DNA from: Methylobacterium isbiliense
GTDB taxonomy: Bacteria; Pseudomonadota; Alphaproteobacteria; Rhizobiales; Beijerinckiaceae
Length of the DNA stretch: 64,000 nucleotides
Assembly (NCBI RefSeq): GCF_022179325.1
Contig: NZ_BPQQ01000041.1
Coordinates: 1-64,000 of the forward strand
Reading direction: 5' to 3'
In this document: positions 17,601-27,562 of the stretch, piece after piece
How the letters are laid out: each line of letters begins with the position of its first letter
Position numbering within the stretch: position 1 is the stretch's first letter
The notes under the pieces: generated by a model
Database searches by the model: none
The model's input: only the letters and a program-made list of their open reading frames with translations
What the model was told of the DNA's origin: nothing
Program-made: the position numbers and the translations under genes

Positions 17601-18409
17601 GACTTGATCGCGCCCGCCGCCCGGTCACCGATCTTGAGGAAGCTCATCAGGCCCGACGACTTGCCGCCGCCCGCCAGCCGCTCGTTCTCGCCGCGCAGGG
17701 CCGAGAAGTTGGAGCCGGTGCCCGAGCCGTACTTGAACAGGCGCGCCTCGCGCACCCACAGGTCCATGATGCCGCCCTCGTTGACGAGGTCGTCCTGGAC
17801 GCCCTGGATGAAGCAGGCATGCGGCTGCGGGTGCTCGTAGGCGCTCGCCGACTTGGTGAGTTCGCCGGTGGTGTGGTCGACGTAGAAGTGGCCCTGGCTC
17901 GGGCCGTCGATGCCGTAGGCCCAGTGCAGGCCGGTGTTGAACCATTGCGGCGAGTTCGGCGCCACCATCTGGCGGGCGAGCATGGCGCGCAATTCGTCGT
18001 AGAAGGCCTGCGCGTCCTCCTCGGCGGTGAAGTAGCCGCCCTTCCAGCCCCAGTAGGTCCAGCAGCCCGCGAGCCGGTCGAAGACCTGCCGGGCCGAGAT
18101 CTCGGAGCCCGTGCGCGCCTCCTCGGGCAGTGCGGCCAGCGCCTCCTCGTCCGGCACCGAGCGCCACAGGAACGAGGGCACGCCGGTCTCCTCGACGCGC
18201 CTGAGCGCCGCCGGCACGCCCGCCTTGCGAAAATACTTCTGGGCGAGCACGTCGCAGGCGACCTGGCTCCACGCCTCCGGCACGTCGATGCCGTCGAGGC
18301 GGAACACCACCGATCCGTCCGGGTTGCGGATCTCGCTCACCGCCTTGCGGAACGGAATGCCGGCATAGGGGGACTGGCCGGCCGTGGTGATGCGCCGCTC
18401 GATCCGCAT
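14663..18409 (-). CDS. nrdJ: Vitamin B12-dependent (class II) ribonucleoside-diphosphate reductase
   Basis: NrdJ makes deoxyribonucleotides from ribonucleotides using adenosylcobalamin to generate the thiyl radical, with or without oxygen. The 1248-residue protein fits the long alphaproteobacterial form. The active-site loop [17 protein letters not shown] has the radical cysteine at about 476, and [16 protein letters not shown] and [11 protein letters not shown] are typical. The C-terminus ends in a Cys-rich CPEC...CLKCDTCGG tail, a metal-binding or thiol-shuttle segment. Start ATG at 18409 is preceded by GGGAGAG; a longer frame upstream lacks conserved residues. Two NrdR-box-like sites lie about 200 bases upstream. 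No cobalamin riboswitch was found in the leader. Confidence 0.95.
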   Translation of the reverse strand: MRIERRITTAGQSPYAGIPFRKAVSEIRNPDGSVVFRLDGIDVPEAWSQVACDVLAQKYFRKAGVPAALRRVEETGVPSFLWRSVPDEEALAALPEEARTGSEISARQVFDRLAGCWTYWGWKGGYFTAEEDAQAFYDELRAMLARQMVAPNSPQWFNTGLHWAYGIDGPSQGHFYVDHTTGELTKSASAYEHPQPHACFIQGVQDDLVNEGGIMDLWVREARLFKYGSGTGSNFSALRGENERLAGGGKSSGLMSFLKIGDRAAGAIKSGGTTRRAAKMVIVDVDHPDIEPFIDWKVKEEQKVAALVTGSKVAAKHLKAVMRACVNCEAEGDACFDPERNPALKREVKAARRAMVPDAYIRRVIQSARQGETEVDFPIFDTDWDSEAYLTVSGQNSNNSISLTDDFLRAVEADGDWQLKARIGGKVTKTLKARDLWDRIGAAAWASADPGLHFNTTMNDWHTCPAGGRIRASNPCSEYMFLDDTACNLASANLLALYDRTAKTFDVEGYEHLCRLWTIVLEISVMMAQFPSREIADLSYRYRTLGLGYANVGGLLMTMGLPYDSREGRALAGTLTAIMTGVAYATSAEMARELGPFPAYEENADAMLRVIRNHRRAAHGEEGGYEFLNTDPVPLDHAACPQGDLVAHATRAWDRALALGEEHGFRNAQATVIAPTGTIGLVMDCDTTGIEPDFALVKFKKLAGGGYFKIINRAVPDALRALGYRESDIAEIEAYAVGHGSLGQAPAVNPGSLRAKGFTDEKIAAVEAGLRSAFDIKFVFNRWTLGDDFLTQTLRVPAERLADPAFDLLAHLGFTRKEVEAANVHVCGAMTLEGAPHLKREHYPVFDCANPCGRTGTRYLSVESHIRMMAAAQPFISGAISKTINMPNDATVEDCKEAYRLSWTLALKANALYRDGSKLSQPLNAALIADGDDDEVEELVEALVAQPAAARTAAVAEKIVERVVERVERIRSREKLPARRKGYTQKAVVGGHKVYLRTGEYDDGRLGEIFIDMHKEGATFRSLMNNFAIAISLGLQYGVPLEEYVEAFTFTRFEPAGFVQGNDAIKNATSLLDYVFRELAVSYLGRADLAHVSPSEIGGTVIGGGESGDTTRDPPKPAPASAVVSRGLLRGSADRLTLIHGGPAGTTAGVAAPATGQSAPAGGTIHAVRGSVALKTEPALAARIGSAADTLPFATPEAKAERSVADRRAEAKMKGYVGEACPECANFTLVRNGTCLKCDTCGGTTGCS

Positions 18410-18614
18410 GGGTGATACTCTCCCGTCAAGACACGACTGTCCGAACCGCGACCGCGCGGTCGTTTCCCCGAGTGGTTCAGGATGCCGTCCCGGCACCGCT
18501 TGGCGCGCGGCCAGGGCTTGCCAACCGCGGCCTTTCGCACCGCGGGCACGTCGAGAATGAGCCGGCGAACCAGCCCCTCAACATGCCGGCAAGCTACCGA
18601 GATTCGGGCCTCCG

Positions 18615-18630
18615 CGTCAATAACTAGTGC
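18615..18630 (-). promoter_or_regulatory. NrdR box-like site 2 upstream of nrdJ
   Basis: On the minus strand it reads GCACTAGTTATTGACG, matching about 10 of 16 positions of the NrdR consensus ACACwATATmTwGTGT. It starts exactly 32 bases from the better site, three helical turns, which is the spacing typical of paired NrdR boxes. Confidence 0.55.
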
Positions 18631-18646
18631 TCGCCCGCCGTGTTCC

Positions 18647-18662
18647 ACGCTAGATGTTGTGT
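18647..18662 (-). promoter_or_regulatory. NrdR box-like site 1 upstream of nrdJ
   Basis: On the minus strand it reads ACACAACATCTAGCGT, matching 14 of 16 positions of the NrdR consensus. NrdR is the nucleotide-sensing repressor of ribonucleotide reductase genes, so nrdJ is probably under its control. Confidence 0.65.
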
Positions 18663-18939
18663 CGGCGAAGCGAAAGCTGTGGATATCTCCTCGGGCGCGG
18701 CTAACCCCGCGCACGGCTTTCGGGATTCGGCGCGGATTTTTTCGTTGTGCACCGGAACCGGACCGCCGCATCCCCGCAACTCAGCGGCTCTCGATGCAAT
18801 TCCGCCACGAAGCGGGGGAGGGCGCCCCGCGACGCGCGGCGGCTGGACTTCCCCGGTCCGTCTCACCATAGTCCGCCGCGATCGAAGAGGGCGGGCCGCC
18901 CCCCGCCGCAGGACCGATGAACCCCGCGAGGCCGCCGCG

Positions 18940-19356
18940 ATGGCGCTGAAAGACACCCTGCTCCGTATCTTCACGTGGTGGAGCGGCTCGACCGTGAGCC
19001 TCGACCTCTACACCAAGCGCCACGGCACGTTCGTGGGCGAGGACGAGTTCGGCAACCGCTACTACCGGGCGCAGGGGCCGCTGATCGACCCCTCGGTCGG
19101 GCCGGAGCGGCGCTGGGTGATCTACAACGGCGAGGCGGACGCCTCGAAGGTGCCGCCCGGCTGGCGCGGCTGGCTCAGCCACACCGTCGACGTGGCGCCG
19201 AGCGAGGAGGCCTACGTGCCGCGCGAGTGGCAGAAGCCGCACGAGGAGAACCTCACCGGCACGGTGGCGGCCTACCGGCCGCGCGGCTCGCAGCTCTCCT
19301 ACGGCCAGCGCCCGGCCGCCACCGGCGACTACGTGCCCTGGACGCCGGGCGAGTAG
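18940..19356 (+). CDS. NADH:ubiquinone oxidoreductase subunit NDUFA12 family protein
   Basis: The 138-residue protein matches the NDUFA12 (B17.2) family, an accessory subunit of respiratory complex I in alphaproteobacteria and mitochondria. Family features are the start MALKDTLLRIFTWW, the GNRYYR segment, RRWVIYNGEADASKVPP and the Trp-rich WRGWLSH. There is no signal peptide; the protein sits on the matrix/cytosolic side of complex I. The ATG at 18940 is used because the conserved family sequence begins there. The DUF2155 gene follows 94 bases later on the same strand, a pairing common in this group of bacteria, and a shared terminator lies beyond it. Confidence 0.92.
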   Translation: MALKDTLLRIFTWWSGSTVSLDLYTKRHGTFVGEDEFGNRYYRAQGPLIDPSVGPERRWVIYNGEADASKVPPGWRGWLSHTVDVAPSEEAYVPREWQKPHEENLTGTVAAYRPRGSQLSYGQRPAATGDYVPWTPGE

Positions 19357-19450
19357 GGCGGCGCCCTTTTTCCACCACCCTTCCGGTGTTAACCGCGGGA
19401 CCGCCGATCGGGATCCTCCTTGGATCGCGATCACCTTGGGGAGACCCCGC

Positions 19451-20089
19451 TTGAGCCGCACGACCCTCCGCCATGCCGCGCGCGCCGGCCTCCTCGCGGC
19501 CCTCGCGGCCCTCGCCCCGCAGGGCGCGGCGGCCGACAAGATCCGCAACCCGACCGCGGTGTTCTCCGGGCTCGACAAGATCACCGGCCGGATCGTGTCG
19601 TTCGAGGTGGCGGTGGACGAAACGGTGCAGTTCGGCGCGCTGCAGCTCACCCCCCGGGTCTGCTATACCCGGCCCCCGACCGAGAGCGCCCGCACCACCG
19701 GCTTCCTCGAAGTCGACGAGGTGACGCTGGAGAACAAGTACCGGCGGATCTTCACCGGCTGGATGTTCGCCGCGAGCCCCGGCCTGCACGCCATCGAGCA
19801 CCCGATCTACGACGTCTGGCTGGTTGACTGCAAAGGCGGCACCGACATCATCGCCGAGGCCAAGGAGCAGGACGACGCGCCGGTGGCGGCCGCCCGGCCC
19901 GAGCGCCGCCGCCGCGACCAGGCCCAGCGCGACGACGGGCGCCGGACGCAGCCGGTCAACCGCCAGGGCCAAGTCGACGTGGCCCCCTTGCGCGGCACGC
20001 CGGTACAGCCGCGCCAGACGCCATCGCGGCGCTTCTTCCCGACGAATGACGGCCCGGTCCCGCCGATGCCGCTCGGCGACCCGCGCTGA
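19451..20089 (+). CDS. DUF2155 domain-containing exported protein
   Basis: The 212-residue protein has an Arg-rich signal peptide ending near PQGAAA, so it is probably periplasmic. The DUF2155 region (about 30-135) includes the invariant-looking YTRPPTE, NKYRRIFTGWMFAASPGL and HPIYDVWLVDC. The C-terminal 75 residues are Arg/Pro/Gln-rich and disordered. The function of DUF2155 is not known. TTG at 19451 is chosen because GGGGAG precedes it at a normal distance; another TTG at 19436 is possible but overlaps that site. It lies downstream of the NDUFA12-family gene. Confidence 0.85.
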   Translation: MSRTTLRHAARAGLLAALAALAPQGAAADKIRNPTAVFSGLDKITGRIVSFEVAVDETVQFGALQLTPRVCYTRPPTESARTTGFLEVDEVTLENKYRRIFTGWMFAASPGLHAIEHPIYDVWLVDCKGGTDIIAEAKEQDDAPVAAARPERRRRDQAQRDDGRRTQPVNRQGQVDVAPLRGTPVQPRQTPSRRFFPTNDGPVPPMPLGDPR

Positions 20090-20203
20090 ACGCATCGACC
20101 AACGACAGTTCTGCCGCGCACCGGCCGGCTCCCGGCTGGACGCGCGCCCGTCCGCGTGTAGATTAAATTCCGCCGGGTCCGCTCTCGGCACAGTCGATGA
20201 CCT

Positions 20204-20240
20204 GCTCCGCCGCGACCTGTTCGCTGGCGGAGCTTTTTAT
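20204..20240 (+). terminator. Intrinsic terminator after the NDUFA12-DUF2155 pair
   Basis: An eight-base stem (GCTCCGCC at 20204-20211, GGCGGAGC at 20226-20233) with a 14-base loop is followed by TTTTTAT. It lies 115 bases past the DUF2155 stop on the plus strand. Confidence 0.75.
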
Positions 20241-20289
20241 GATGATCCGGTCGCGATCATTGCCGGATTATCCCGGAATCTCGACTGTA

Positions 20290-20949
20290 TCAGCCAGACA
20301 GGATCGCCAGCGCCTCGGGGCCGGCGAGCGGCGCACCGTCCCAGCGGGCGGGGTGCTCCACCGCCTCGCGCAGGTGCCGCTTGTAGACCTGCCGCGGCAC
20401 CTCGACGGCGCCGAACTGGGCGAGGTGGCTGGTCACGAACTGCGCGTCGAGCAGGCGGTAGCCGCCGCGCCGCAGCCGGGCGGCGAGGTGCACGAGGGCG
20501 ACCTTCGAGGCGTCGCGCGCGAGGTGGAACATGCTCTCGCCGAAGAAGGCGCCGCCGAGCGCCACGCCGTAGAGACCGCCCACCAGCGTGCGCGGCTCAC
20601 CGGCATAGACCTCGACCGTGTGGCAGTAGCCGAGATCGAACAACTCGCCGTAGAGGGCGCGGATGCGGCCGTTGATCCAGGTGCGGGCGCTGTCGCGGCG
20701 GGGCGCGGCGCAGCCCGCGATCACCGCGTCGAAGTCGCGGTCGGTGACGACCTCGAAGGCGCCGGAGCGCACCGTGCGGGCGAGCCGGCTCGCCACGTGG
20801 AAGCGGTCGAGGGGCAGAATGCCGCGCTCGCGCGGCTCGACCCAGTAGATCGCCGGGTCGTCCGCATCCTCGGCCATCGGGAAGATGCCCGCCGCGTAGG
20901 CCTTGAGCAGGATCTCGGGCGTGATCTCGACGAAGACGCTGCCGTGCAT
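20290..20949 (-). CDS. aat: Leucyl/phenylalanyl-tRNA-protein transferase
   Basis: Aat transfers Leu or Phe from aminoacyl-tRNA to proteins with N-terminal Arg or Lys, marking them for ClpAP (N-degron pathway). The 219-residue length is typical. Family features include [43 protein letters not shown] and [15 protein letters not shown]. The protein is cytosolic. It is monocistronic here, with trpB ending 131 bases upstream of its start on the same strand. Confidence 0.95.
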   Translation of the reverse strand: MHGSVFVEITPEILLKAYAAGIFPMAEDADDPAIYWVEPRERGILPLDRFHVASRLARTVRSGAFEVVTDRDFDAVIAGCAAPRRDSARTWINGRIRALYGELFDLGYCHTVEVYAGEPRTLVGGLYGVALGGAFFGESMFHLARDASKVALVHLAARLRRGGYRLLDAQFVTSHLAQFGAVEVPRQVYKRHLREAVEHPARWDGAPLAGPEALAILSG

Positions 20950-21080
20950 CGCAGGGGTTCCGGTCGCGGCCGCGCGCGGGACGGCACTGTCTCGCGGCGC
21001 GGGCGCGTTGGCAAACGCCCGGACGGCTCAGGCGATCCGCTGGATCGCGGCGATCCGAGGGACCGCGGTGATCCGCGCCG

Positions 21081-22301
<1,221 letters not shown>

Positions 22302-22410
22302 GGCGAGGTTCCTCGGGCGCGGATGCGGGCGGCGCAAGGGGCCGGTCTCCGCGGGCAGCCTGTCGGCGCCTGCTCTAGGCCCAATCGCGCCGGAGGGCAA
22401 TTTCCTCAGG

Positions 22411-23091
22411 TCAGTCTGCGCTTTCAGATTTCCGCGAGCCCGCCCGCGCGGCGGCCACGAAGGCGCGGATGCGCGCCGGATCCTTCTCGCCCGGACGGAT
22501 CTCGACGCCCGAGGAGACGTCGACCGCCCGCGCCCCCGTGACGGCGATCGCTTCCGCCACGGTGGCCGGGGTGAGGCCGCCCGAGAGCATGAAGCCCGGC
22601 GCCAGTCCGGCGCGTGTGATCAGGGTCCAGTCGAAGGCGTGGCCGTTGCCGCCGGGCAGGGCCGCCCCGGGCGGGGGCTTGGCGTCGAGGAGGATGCGCT
22701 CGGCCACCTCCGCGTAGGCCGGGATGCGCGCGAGATCGGCCGCCTCGGCGATGCCGAGGGCCTTCATCACGGGGCGGCCGGTGCGGGCGCGCACGGCGGC
22801 GACCCGCGCCGGATCCTCCCGGCCGTGCAGCTGGATCCAGTCGGGATCGAGGAGCGCCGTCACGGCGTCGAGCAGCGCATCGTCCGGATCGACCAGGAGC
22901 GCGACGCGGCCCGCGCGGCCCGCGGCCCGCCGCGACAGCGCCGCGCCGGCCGCGAGGTCGACGTGGCGCGGGCTGCGGGGAAAATGCACGAGGCCGATCA
23001 GGTCGGCGCCCGCGTCGAGCGCCGCATCGAGGGTCTCGGGCGTGCTGAGACCGCAGATCTTGACGAGGACGGGGCCGGGAGGCGGGGTCAT
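22411..23091 (-). CDS. trpF: Phosphoribosylanthranilate isomerase
   Basis: TrpF catalyses the Amadori rearrangement of phosphoribosylanthranilate in tryptophan synthesis. The 226-residue protein is a single (beta/alpha)8 barrel. The catalytic Cys13 lies in VKICGL and the catalytic Asp191 in [23 protein letters not shown] and LSGGLTP are further family motifs. The ATG at 23091 puts KICGL at the normal distance. It is the first gene of the trpF-trpB unit. An intrinsic terminator on the same strand lies about 126 bases upstream. Confidence 0.95.
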   Translation of the reverse strand: MTPPPGPVLVKICGLSTPETLDAALDAGADLIGLVHFPRSPRHVDLAAGAALSRRAAGRAGRVALLVDPDDALLDAVTALLDPDWIQLHGREDPARVAAVRARTGRPVMKALGIAEAADLARIPAYAEVAERILLDAKPPPGAALPGGNGHAFDWTLITRAGLAPGFMLSGGLTPATVAEAIAVTGARAVDVSSGVEIRPGEKDPARIRAFVAAARAGSRKSESAD

Positions 23092-23211
23092 GGCCGTCCT
23101 ATACAGCCGCGCGCGAGCCGGTGCACCAGTCTGTGGCCGGGATCCGGCCTCGACCCTGGCCCGCATCACATAGGTTAGTCATTCTGGCAGCATCTGTTTA
23201 ACACATGCAAT

Positions 23212-23241
23212 AAAAATGGGCCGCACACACGGTGCGGCCCA
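23212..23241 (-). terminator. Intrinsic terminator upstream of trpF
   Basis: On the minus strand a ten-base stem (TGGGCCGCAC with GTGCGGCCCA, loop of five) is followed directly by TTTTTA. It is a strong Rho-independent terminator. No gene ends just before it, so it ends either an unannotated transcript starting between 23242 and about 23520 or an attenuated trp leader. Confidence 0.7.
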
Positions 23242-23335
23242 GTAAAGGGAGGAGATCCGCAGAGGATCCGAGACGCTACACGCTGCAGATGGGCAACCTG
23301 TTCTGGACGGCGCGGTTCCCACGGCCGCGTTCATC
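23212..23335 (-). ncRNA. Candidate small RNA or trp leader ending at a terminator
   Basis: The evidence is only the orphan terminator at its 3' end and the lack of a coding explanation. A short frame (starting MMNAAVGTAPS) crosses it but has no recognisable features and runs through the stem. The 5' end is not known; the start given is a guess. Confidence 0.3.
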
Positions 23336-23541
23336 ATGGGGCGACAAAATCACCGCAGGCCGGGACGGCGCCGGCCGGCCGCGACCGCGGGCGTCCTGCG
23401 GGCCTGAATTGCGGGTGCCGGCCGTTTTCCGCAAGCGCCAAGCTGAAACCAACCTCCCGCGATCTCATTCCCCTCAAGGGCGTTAACCTGCGATAGCCAG
23501 TCGCAGGCCGCGAAAGGAAGCCTCGGACGAAAGGATCTGTG

Positions 23542-24120
23542 ATGCGTCGTGCCGACACGGTCTTCCCCTCTGCCCACACCAGTTCGGAAACCTCCGTGGC
23601 GCATGGGGTCGGACGAGGGCTGCAGGAGGTCTTCGGCCCGCCGCCGGACGAGGCGCTGCCCCATCGCATCCGGGAACTCGCGGAATTGCTCCTCGCGCGC
23701 GATGCCCTGCGCCACCGGCCGGGCGGGCCCGCCGCCGGGCCGACCCGGCTCGTGCTGGTGGTGGAGGACGATCCCGGGGTGCGCGACCTCGCGGTGGCGG
23801 TGCTCAAGGATACGGTGCTCGACGTCGTCGCCTGCGAGACCGGGGAGGCCGCCGTCGACCTCCTGAAGGAGCGCGGCGGCGAGGTCGCGATGGTGTTCAC
23901 GGACGTGCGCCTGCCGGGCGGCATGGACGGCGTCGACCTCGCCCGGGCGGTGAGCCGCCTCTGGCCGGGGGTGCGGCTCGTCGTGACCTCGGGCTACGCG
24001 GACGACCGGACCGGACACCTGCCGGGCAACGCCGTCTACATGCCCAAGCCCTGGCGCGCGCACGACGTGCTGGCCCAGGTCGACCGGGCGGTCCGCCATC
24101 CCGAGCCGCCGGTGGCCTGA
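23542..24120 (+). CDS. Response regulator (receiver domain only)
   Basis: The 192-residue protein has a non-conserved N-terminus (1-65, partly helical) and one receiver domain (about 68-188). The acidic pocket is Glu75/Asp76/Asp77, the phospho-acceptor is Asp121 in FTDVRLPGG, and the conserved Lys is in YMPKPW. There is no output domain, so it probably acts by phosphotransfer or protein contact, like single-domain regulators tied to HWE kinases. ATG at 23542 follows AAAGGA. A GTG one codon earlier is also possible. No partner kinase is adjacent. Confidence 0.85.
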   Translation: MRRADTVFPSAHTSSETSVAHGVGRGLQEVFGPPPDEALPHRIRELAELLLARDALRHRPGGPAAGPTRLVLVVEDDPGVRDLAVAVLKDTVLDVVACETGEAAVDLLKERGGEVAMVFTDVRLPGGMDGVDLARAVSRLWPGVRLVVTSGYADDRTGHLPGNAVYMPKPWRAHDVLAQVDRAVRHPEPPVA

Positions 24121-24133
24121 TCGGCCGCAGGGC

Positions 24134-24164
24134 GCGGGCGCCCCCTCGGGGAGGGGGCGCCCGC
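24134..24164. terminator. Strong GC hairpin after the response regulator
   Basis: A stem of about 13 bases (GCGGGCGCCCCCTC with its complement around GGG) starts 14 bases after the stop codon. There is no T-run, so it may terminate weakly or protect the 3' end. Confidence 0.45.
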
Positions 24165-24268
24165 GGTGCGGCCGTCATACCCCATCCGCTTGATCCCTTC
24201 GGGATGGCGGATGTGGGCTTCGCTCCGTCGTGTGGAGCCGTGGGCTCCACCGCGCGGGCTTGCTGATC

Positions 24269-24297
24269 CCGTCTCCGCTTTGATCAAGCGGAGACGG
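24269..24297 (-). terminator. Hairpin just after the RTX gene
   Basis: A perfect 12-base stem (CCGTCTCCGCTT with its complement, five-base loop) sits two bases beyond the stop of the RTX gene on the minus strand. There is no U-tract. Confidence 0.45.
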
Positions 24298-24299
24298 TC

Positions 24300-27212
24300 T
24301 CAGACGATCGCGAAGTTCGCCGCCGAGAGGGTCGGGAGATTGTCCAGGGTGGCGAACTGCACCTGGGCACCCGCGCCCGACCCGTCCGCGTCGTAGAACA
24401 GGCCGCCGGTGCTGCGGTCGTAGAGGATGCGGTCGCTGGCGTCGGCCGCTCCCGTGCCGAGGTCCTTGAACGCATCCTCCGCGAGCGCGCCCGCGCCGAG
24501 TGTCGTGAACACCCCGCGCGCGAGCTGGATCGTGTCGGATTCCGCACCCGTGGCCGTGAAGTCGGTGATGTGATCGGCGTTGCCGACGAGCAGGGCGGCG
24601 TCGAACACGAACACGTCGCGACCGCCCCGGCCGGTCAGCACGTCCGCGCCCGCGCCGCCGCCGATGAGGTCCGCGGCCGCGCTCCCCAGCAGCGTCTCGG
24701 CCCCGTTGCCGCCGTAGACGTCGAAGCGTTCGAAGCCGGAGGCCGTGAACCCGTCCGAGCCCCGGCCGGTGGCGGCGTCGAAGGACCACGCCCCCTGGCC
24801 GTCGGCGCGGCGGACGATCAGCCGGTCGAATTCGTCGCCACCCGCGACGCGGTCGCCCCCGCTCGCCACCACGTCGACGAGATCGGCGCCGGTGCCGCCG
24901 TCGATCGAATCCTCGCCGGTGCCGCCGTTCAGGGTATCGGCGTCGGCCAGGCCCAGCAGCGTGTCGTTGCCGAGACCGCCCAGGAAGGTGTTGGCGTCGG
25001 CGCTGCCGGTGATCCGGTCGGCGAGGGTCGAGCCGTAGATGTTCTCGATGCTCACCAGGGTGTCGCCCTGCGCGGTGCCCCCGGTCCCCGCGACCTTGCC
25101 GGAGCTGAGGTCGATGGTCACCCCGGCCGAGGAATCGGTGTAGGAGGCCCAGTCCGCCCCGTCGCCGCCGTCGAGGTAATCGGCCCCGAGACCGCCCGTG
25201 AGGGTGTCGGAGCCCGCCTGCCCCGCCAGGGTGTCGTTGCCGCCGTTGCCGCGCAGCTCGTCGTTGCCGCCCTGGCCCCAGAGGGTGTTGGCGTCCTCGC
25301 CGCCCGCGAGCGTGTCGTTGTAGCCGGAGCCTTCGAGGTTCTCGATGCTCACCAGCGTGTCGCCCTGGGCGTCGCCGTACAGCACCTTGCCGAGCGAGAG
25401 GTCGGCGTAGACGCCCTGGCCGGAGGAGGCGTAGCTCGCCCAGTCGCTGCCGCCGCCGCCGTCGAGCGTGTCGGCGCCCGCACCGCCGTCGAGCGTGTCG
25501 GAGCCCTCGTAGCCGTAGAGCCGGTCGTCGCCGCCGCGCCCCAGGAAGGTGTTGCCGGAGGCGTTGCCCACCATCGTGTCGCCGTTGCCCGTGCCGGCGA
25601 AGCGCTCGATCGACACGAACACATCGCCGGCCGCTTCCCCGCCATGGACCCCGCTGGTGAGGTTGATGCTGACCGCCGCGCCCCCGAAGGAGGCGGTGTC
25701 GACACCCTCGCCGCCGTCGAGCCAGTCGGCCCCGCCGCCGCCCGTGAGCGTATCGTGCCCGCTGCCGCCGCTCAGCGTGTCGTTGGCCGAGAGGCCGCGC
25801 AGGTCGTCGTTGCCGCCCTGGCCGCCGAGGTAGCTCGCGCCCGTGCCGCCCGTGAGCGTGTCGTCATGGCCGGAGCCGAGCAGGCCCTCGATGCCGACCA
25901 GCGTGTCGCCCTGGGCGTTGCCGTACAGCACCTTGCCGGTCGAGAGGTCGGCCGCGACCCCGGTGGCCGAGCCGCCGTAATCGGCGTAGTCGAAGCCCTC
26001 GCCGCCGTCGAGGTGATCGGCGCCCGCCCCCGAGACCAGAGTGTCGGAGCCGGTCTCGCCGAAGAGCTGGTTGGCGCCCGCGCCGGCATCGAGCCGGTCG
26101 GCGCCGATGCCGCCCCAGAGCGTGTCGTTGCCGCCGCCCGCGAGCAGCAGATCCGCGCCCTCCTCGCCGAACAGCAGGTTGTCGCCCGCGCCCCCGTCGA
26201 GAGTGTCGTTGCCGCCCTGGCCCCAGAGCGTGTCGTTGCCGCCGTTGCCGGTCAGGCGGTTGGAAAGGCCGTTGCCGACCAGTTCGTCGTTGGCCCCGCC
26301 GCCGACCGCGTTCTCGACCCAGCTCGTGGTGTAGATCAGCGCGAAGATCTGCCGGTCGCCGTCGAGCATGCGGCTCTGCTCGCCCTGGCGCAGGTCGACA
26401 TGCACCGCGCGCGCGTTGCCCGATCCGTCGCGGAAGCCCGAGGCGTCGAGGGTGTCGTTGCCCCCGTTGTCGTAGATCGTCACCAGCGGCCGGGTGTTGA
26501 CCGAGAAGTCGAACGCCGCCCGGTAGGGGCCGCTGAAGCGGGCATTGAAGCCGTAGACGTCGTCGCCGGTGCGCGTGGTGGTCGAGGCGCCGTGCTGGCG
26601 GATCGCCTGATCGATGTCGTAGGTCATCGGGGTCGCGGCGTACCAAGCATTCGGCCCCTGGAGACCGCCGACATTGCCGTTGCTCGACGCATCCATGATC
26701 GAATGCATGGGATCGCCCGGGATGTGCGACTTGTCCGAGTCGGTCCCGTCGATCACCGAGTGGCCGAGTTCGTGCACGAGCGTGTTGAAGGCGATGCTGC
26801 CGAGCTGGAAATCCCCGACGCCTTCCTGGGTGCTGTCGATGTAGACCTCGTGGTAGCGGTTGTTGGCGCCGAAGGTCTTGTTGACGCCGAGCGTGCTGGT
26901 CCCGGCGATGTCGGCCACGGCGACCCGGGTCCAGTCGAAGGACAGGTTGTTCTGCCAGTGGCCGCCGGTCGGGATGCCCAGGAAGGTCTCGGTCACCCAG
27001 GTGACCGAGCGCCCGGCGAGGCCGGCATCGTCCGCCGAGATGCCGCCCGAAAAGTTCGACACGTCGTCCCACAGCCCCACGGCCTCGCGCATGCGGGCCT
27101 CCTGGGTGCCGTTCAGCTCGTACCAAGCCGTCACTTGGTCGTTCGCGTCGCCCTGGGTGGCGAGGTACATCGACCCGCGCGCCGCATTGAAGTTCTGGTA
27201 AGACGTCGGCAT
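24300..27212 (-). CDS. RTX repeat protein with serralysin-like metalloprotease domain
   Basis: The 970-residue protein has an N-terminal zincin domain (1-300) with HELGH (147-151) and a likely Met-turn at SIMD (171-174). TRTGDDVYGF is as in serralysins. The usual third zinc ligand of HExxHxxGxxH is absent (the position is Thr157), so Asp155 or His163 may serve. From about residue 320 to 900 there are many calcium-binding nonapeptides of the type GGxGxDxLxG in several blocks, which normally fold outside the cell. There is no Sec signal, as expected for type I secretion. No transporter genes are near. ATG at 27212 follows GAGGA. A HlyC-like gene is divergent. Confidence 0.85.
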   Translation of the reverse strand: MPTSYQNFNAARGSMYLATQGDANDQVTAWYELNGTQEARMREAVGLWDDVSNFSGGISADDAGLAGRSVTWVTETFLGIPTGGHWQNNLSFDWTRVAVADIAGTSTLGVNKTFGANNRYHEVYIDSTQEGVGDFQLGSIAFNTLVHELGHSVIDGTDSDKSHIPGDPMHSIMDASSNGNVGGLQGPNAWYAATPMTYDIDQAIRQHGASTTTRTGDDVYGFNARFSGPYRAAFDFSVNTRPLVTIYDNGGNDTLDASGFRDGSGNARAVHVDLRQGEQSRMLDGDRQIFALIYTTSWVENAVGGGANDELVGNGLSNRLTGNGGNDTLWGQGGNDTLDGGAGDNLLFGEEGADLLLAGGGNDTLWGGIGADRLDAGAGANQLFGETGSDTLVSGAGADHLDGGEGFDYADYGGSATGVAADLSTGKVLYGNAQGDTLVGIEGLLGSGHDDTLTGGTGASYLGGQGGNDDLRGLSANDTLSGGSGHDTLTGGGGADWLDGGEGVDTASFGGAAVSINLTSGVHGGEAAGDVFVSIERFAGTGNGDTMVGNASGNTFLGRGGDDRLYGYEGSDTLDGGAGADTLDGGGGSDWASYASSGQGVYADLSLGKVLYGDAQGDTLVSIENLEGSGYNDTLAGGEDANTLWGQGGNDELRGNGGNDTLAGQAGSDTLTGGLGADYLDGGDGADWASYTDSSAGVTIDLSSGKVAGTGGTAQGDTLVSIENIYGSTLADRITGSADANTFLGGLGNDTLLGLADADTLNGGTGEDSIDGGTGADLVDVVASGGDRVAGGDEFDRLIVRRADGQGAWSFDAATGRGSDGFTASGFERFDVYGGNGAETLLGSAAADLIGGGAGADVLTGRGGRDVFVFDAALLVGNADHITDFTATGAESDTIQLARGVFTTLGAGALAEDAFKDLGTGAADASDRILYDRSTGGLFYDADGSGAGAQVQFATLDNLPTLSAANFAIV
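24900..26340 (-). repeat. RTX nonapeptide repeat region
   Basis: The DNA repeats units of about 27 bases coding for GGxGxDxLxG, in roughly five blocks separated by longer conserved stretches (reading YxDxSSxGVxxDLSxGK). Blocks around 25350-25450 and 25890-26000 are nearly identical, a sign of internal duplication. Confidence 0.8.
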
Positions 27213-27468
27213 GTCTGCAATCCTCGTTGCCATGCCGGCAGGCGCCATCGCGCCGCGTGCCGGTCGCATTGCGCAGATTTCGCCCCCGCGGCGCGGCGGC
27301 GTTCTCAGTCGACGATGAGTTTGGCGCTGTTCTCTGCAGCACTCGCCCGCGGCGAGATCGGTCCTCCGCCGAGGCTCATCGGCTCTCGGGGGACGCTCGC
27401 ATCAAAGCAGGCGAGGGGAGAGGCCGCCGTGCGGCGGCGCACCGGCGCGGCAGGGCGGCGGCGCAACA

Positions 27469-27495
27469 CCAACGGTCGTTGAAGACGACCGTTGG
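27469..27495. promoter_or_regulatory. Perfect inverted repeat (11-base arms, 5-base spacer)
   Basis: CCAACGGTCGT (27469-27479) and its exact complement (27485-27495). It lies between divergent genes and could be an operator or a hairpin at an RNA 5' end. No known consensus is matched. Confidence 0.4.
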
Positions 27496-27562
27496 TTCCG
27501 GTCTCGAATTCTCGCCCAGCCTCTGGCTTCGCGAGAAGTCGAGATGGGTCATCGGCCCCGTC

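Larger units (their letters stand above)
18410..18939. other. Divergent intergenic region between nrdJ and the NDUFA12 gene
   Basis: About 530 bases between two divergent genes. The nrdJ side holds a leader of about 200 bases and two NrdR-box-like sites. The other side (18663-18939) must hold the promoter of the NDUFA12-family gene, but no clear motif is seen. No gene is recognised. Confidence 0.5.
23092..23541. other. Intergenic region with a candidate small RNA
   Basis: This 450-base gap between trpF (minus) and a response regulator (plus) has no convincing protein gene. A minus-strand terminator inside it is not downstream of any recognised gene, which suggests a small RNA or an upstream leader (see separate entries). 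Confidence 0.45.

Noticed and set aside
14558-18415. A 1285-codon plus-strand frame
   Set aside because: It is the antisense shadow of nrdJ, with a composition of Arg, Gly, Val and Asp only and no motif.
18410-18614. Cobalamin riboswitch in the nrdJ leader
   Set aside because: A B12 riboswitch would be plausible for a B12-dependent enzyme, but no B12-box-like core or matching stems were found.
23245-23335. trp leader peptide in front of trpF
   Set aside because: The only frame through the segment has a single Trp codon and continues through the terminator stem, so it does not fit attenuation.
24900-26340. Regular repeats of about 27 bases, as in a CRISPR array
   Set aside because: They are in-frame RTX codons without unique spacers, and no cas gene is near.
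24570-27482. A 970-codon plus-strand frame opposite the RTX gene
   Set aside because: The repetitive GC-rich RTX repeats read open in antisense. There is no domain or ribosome site.
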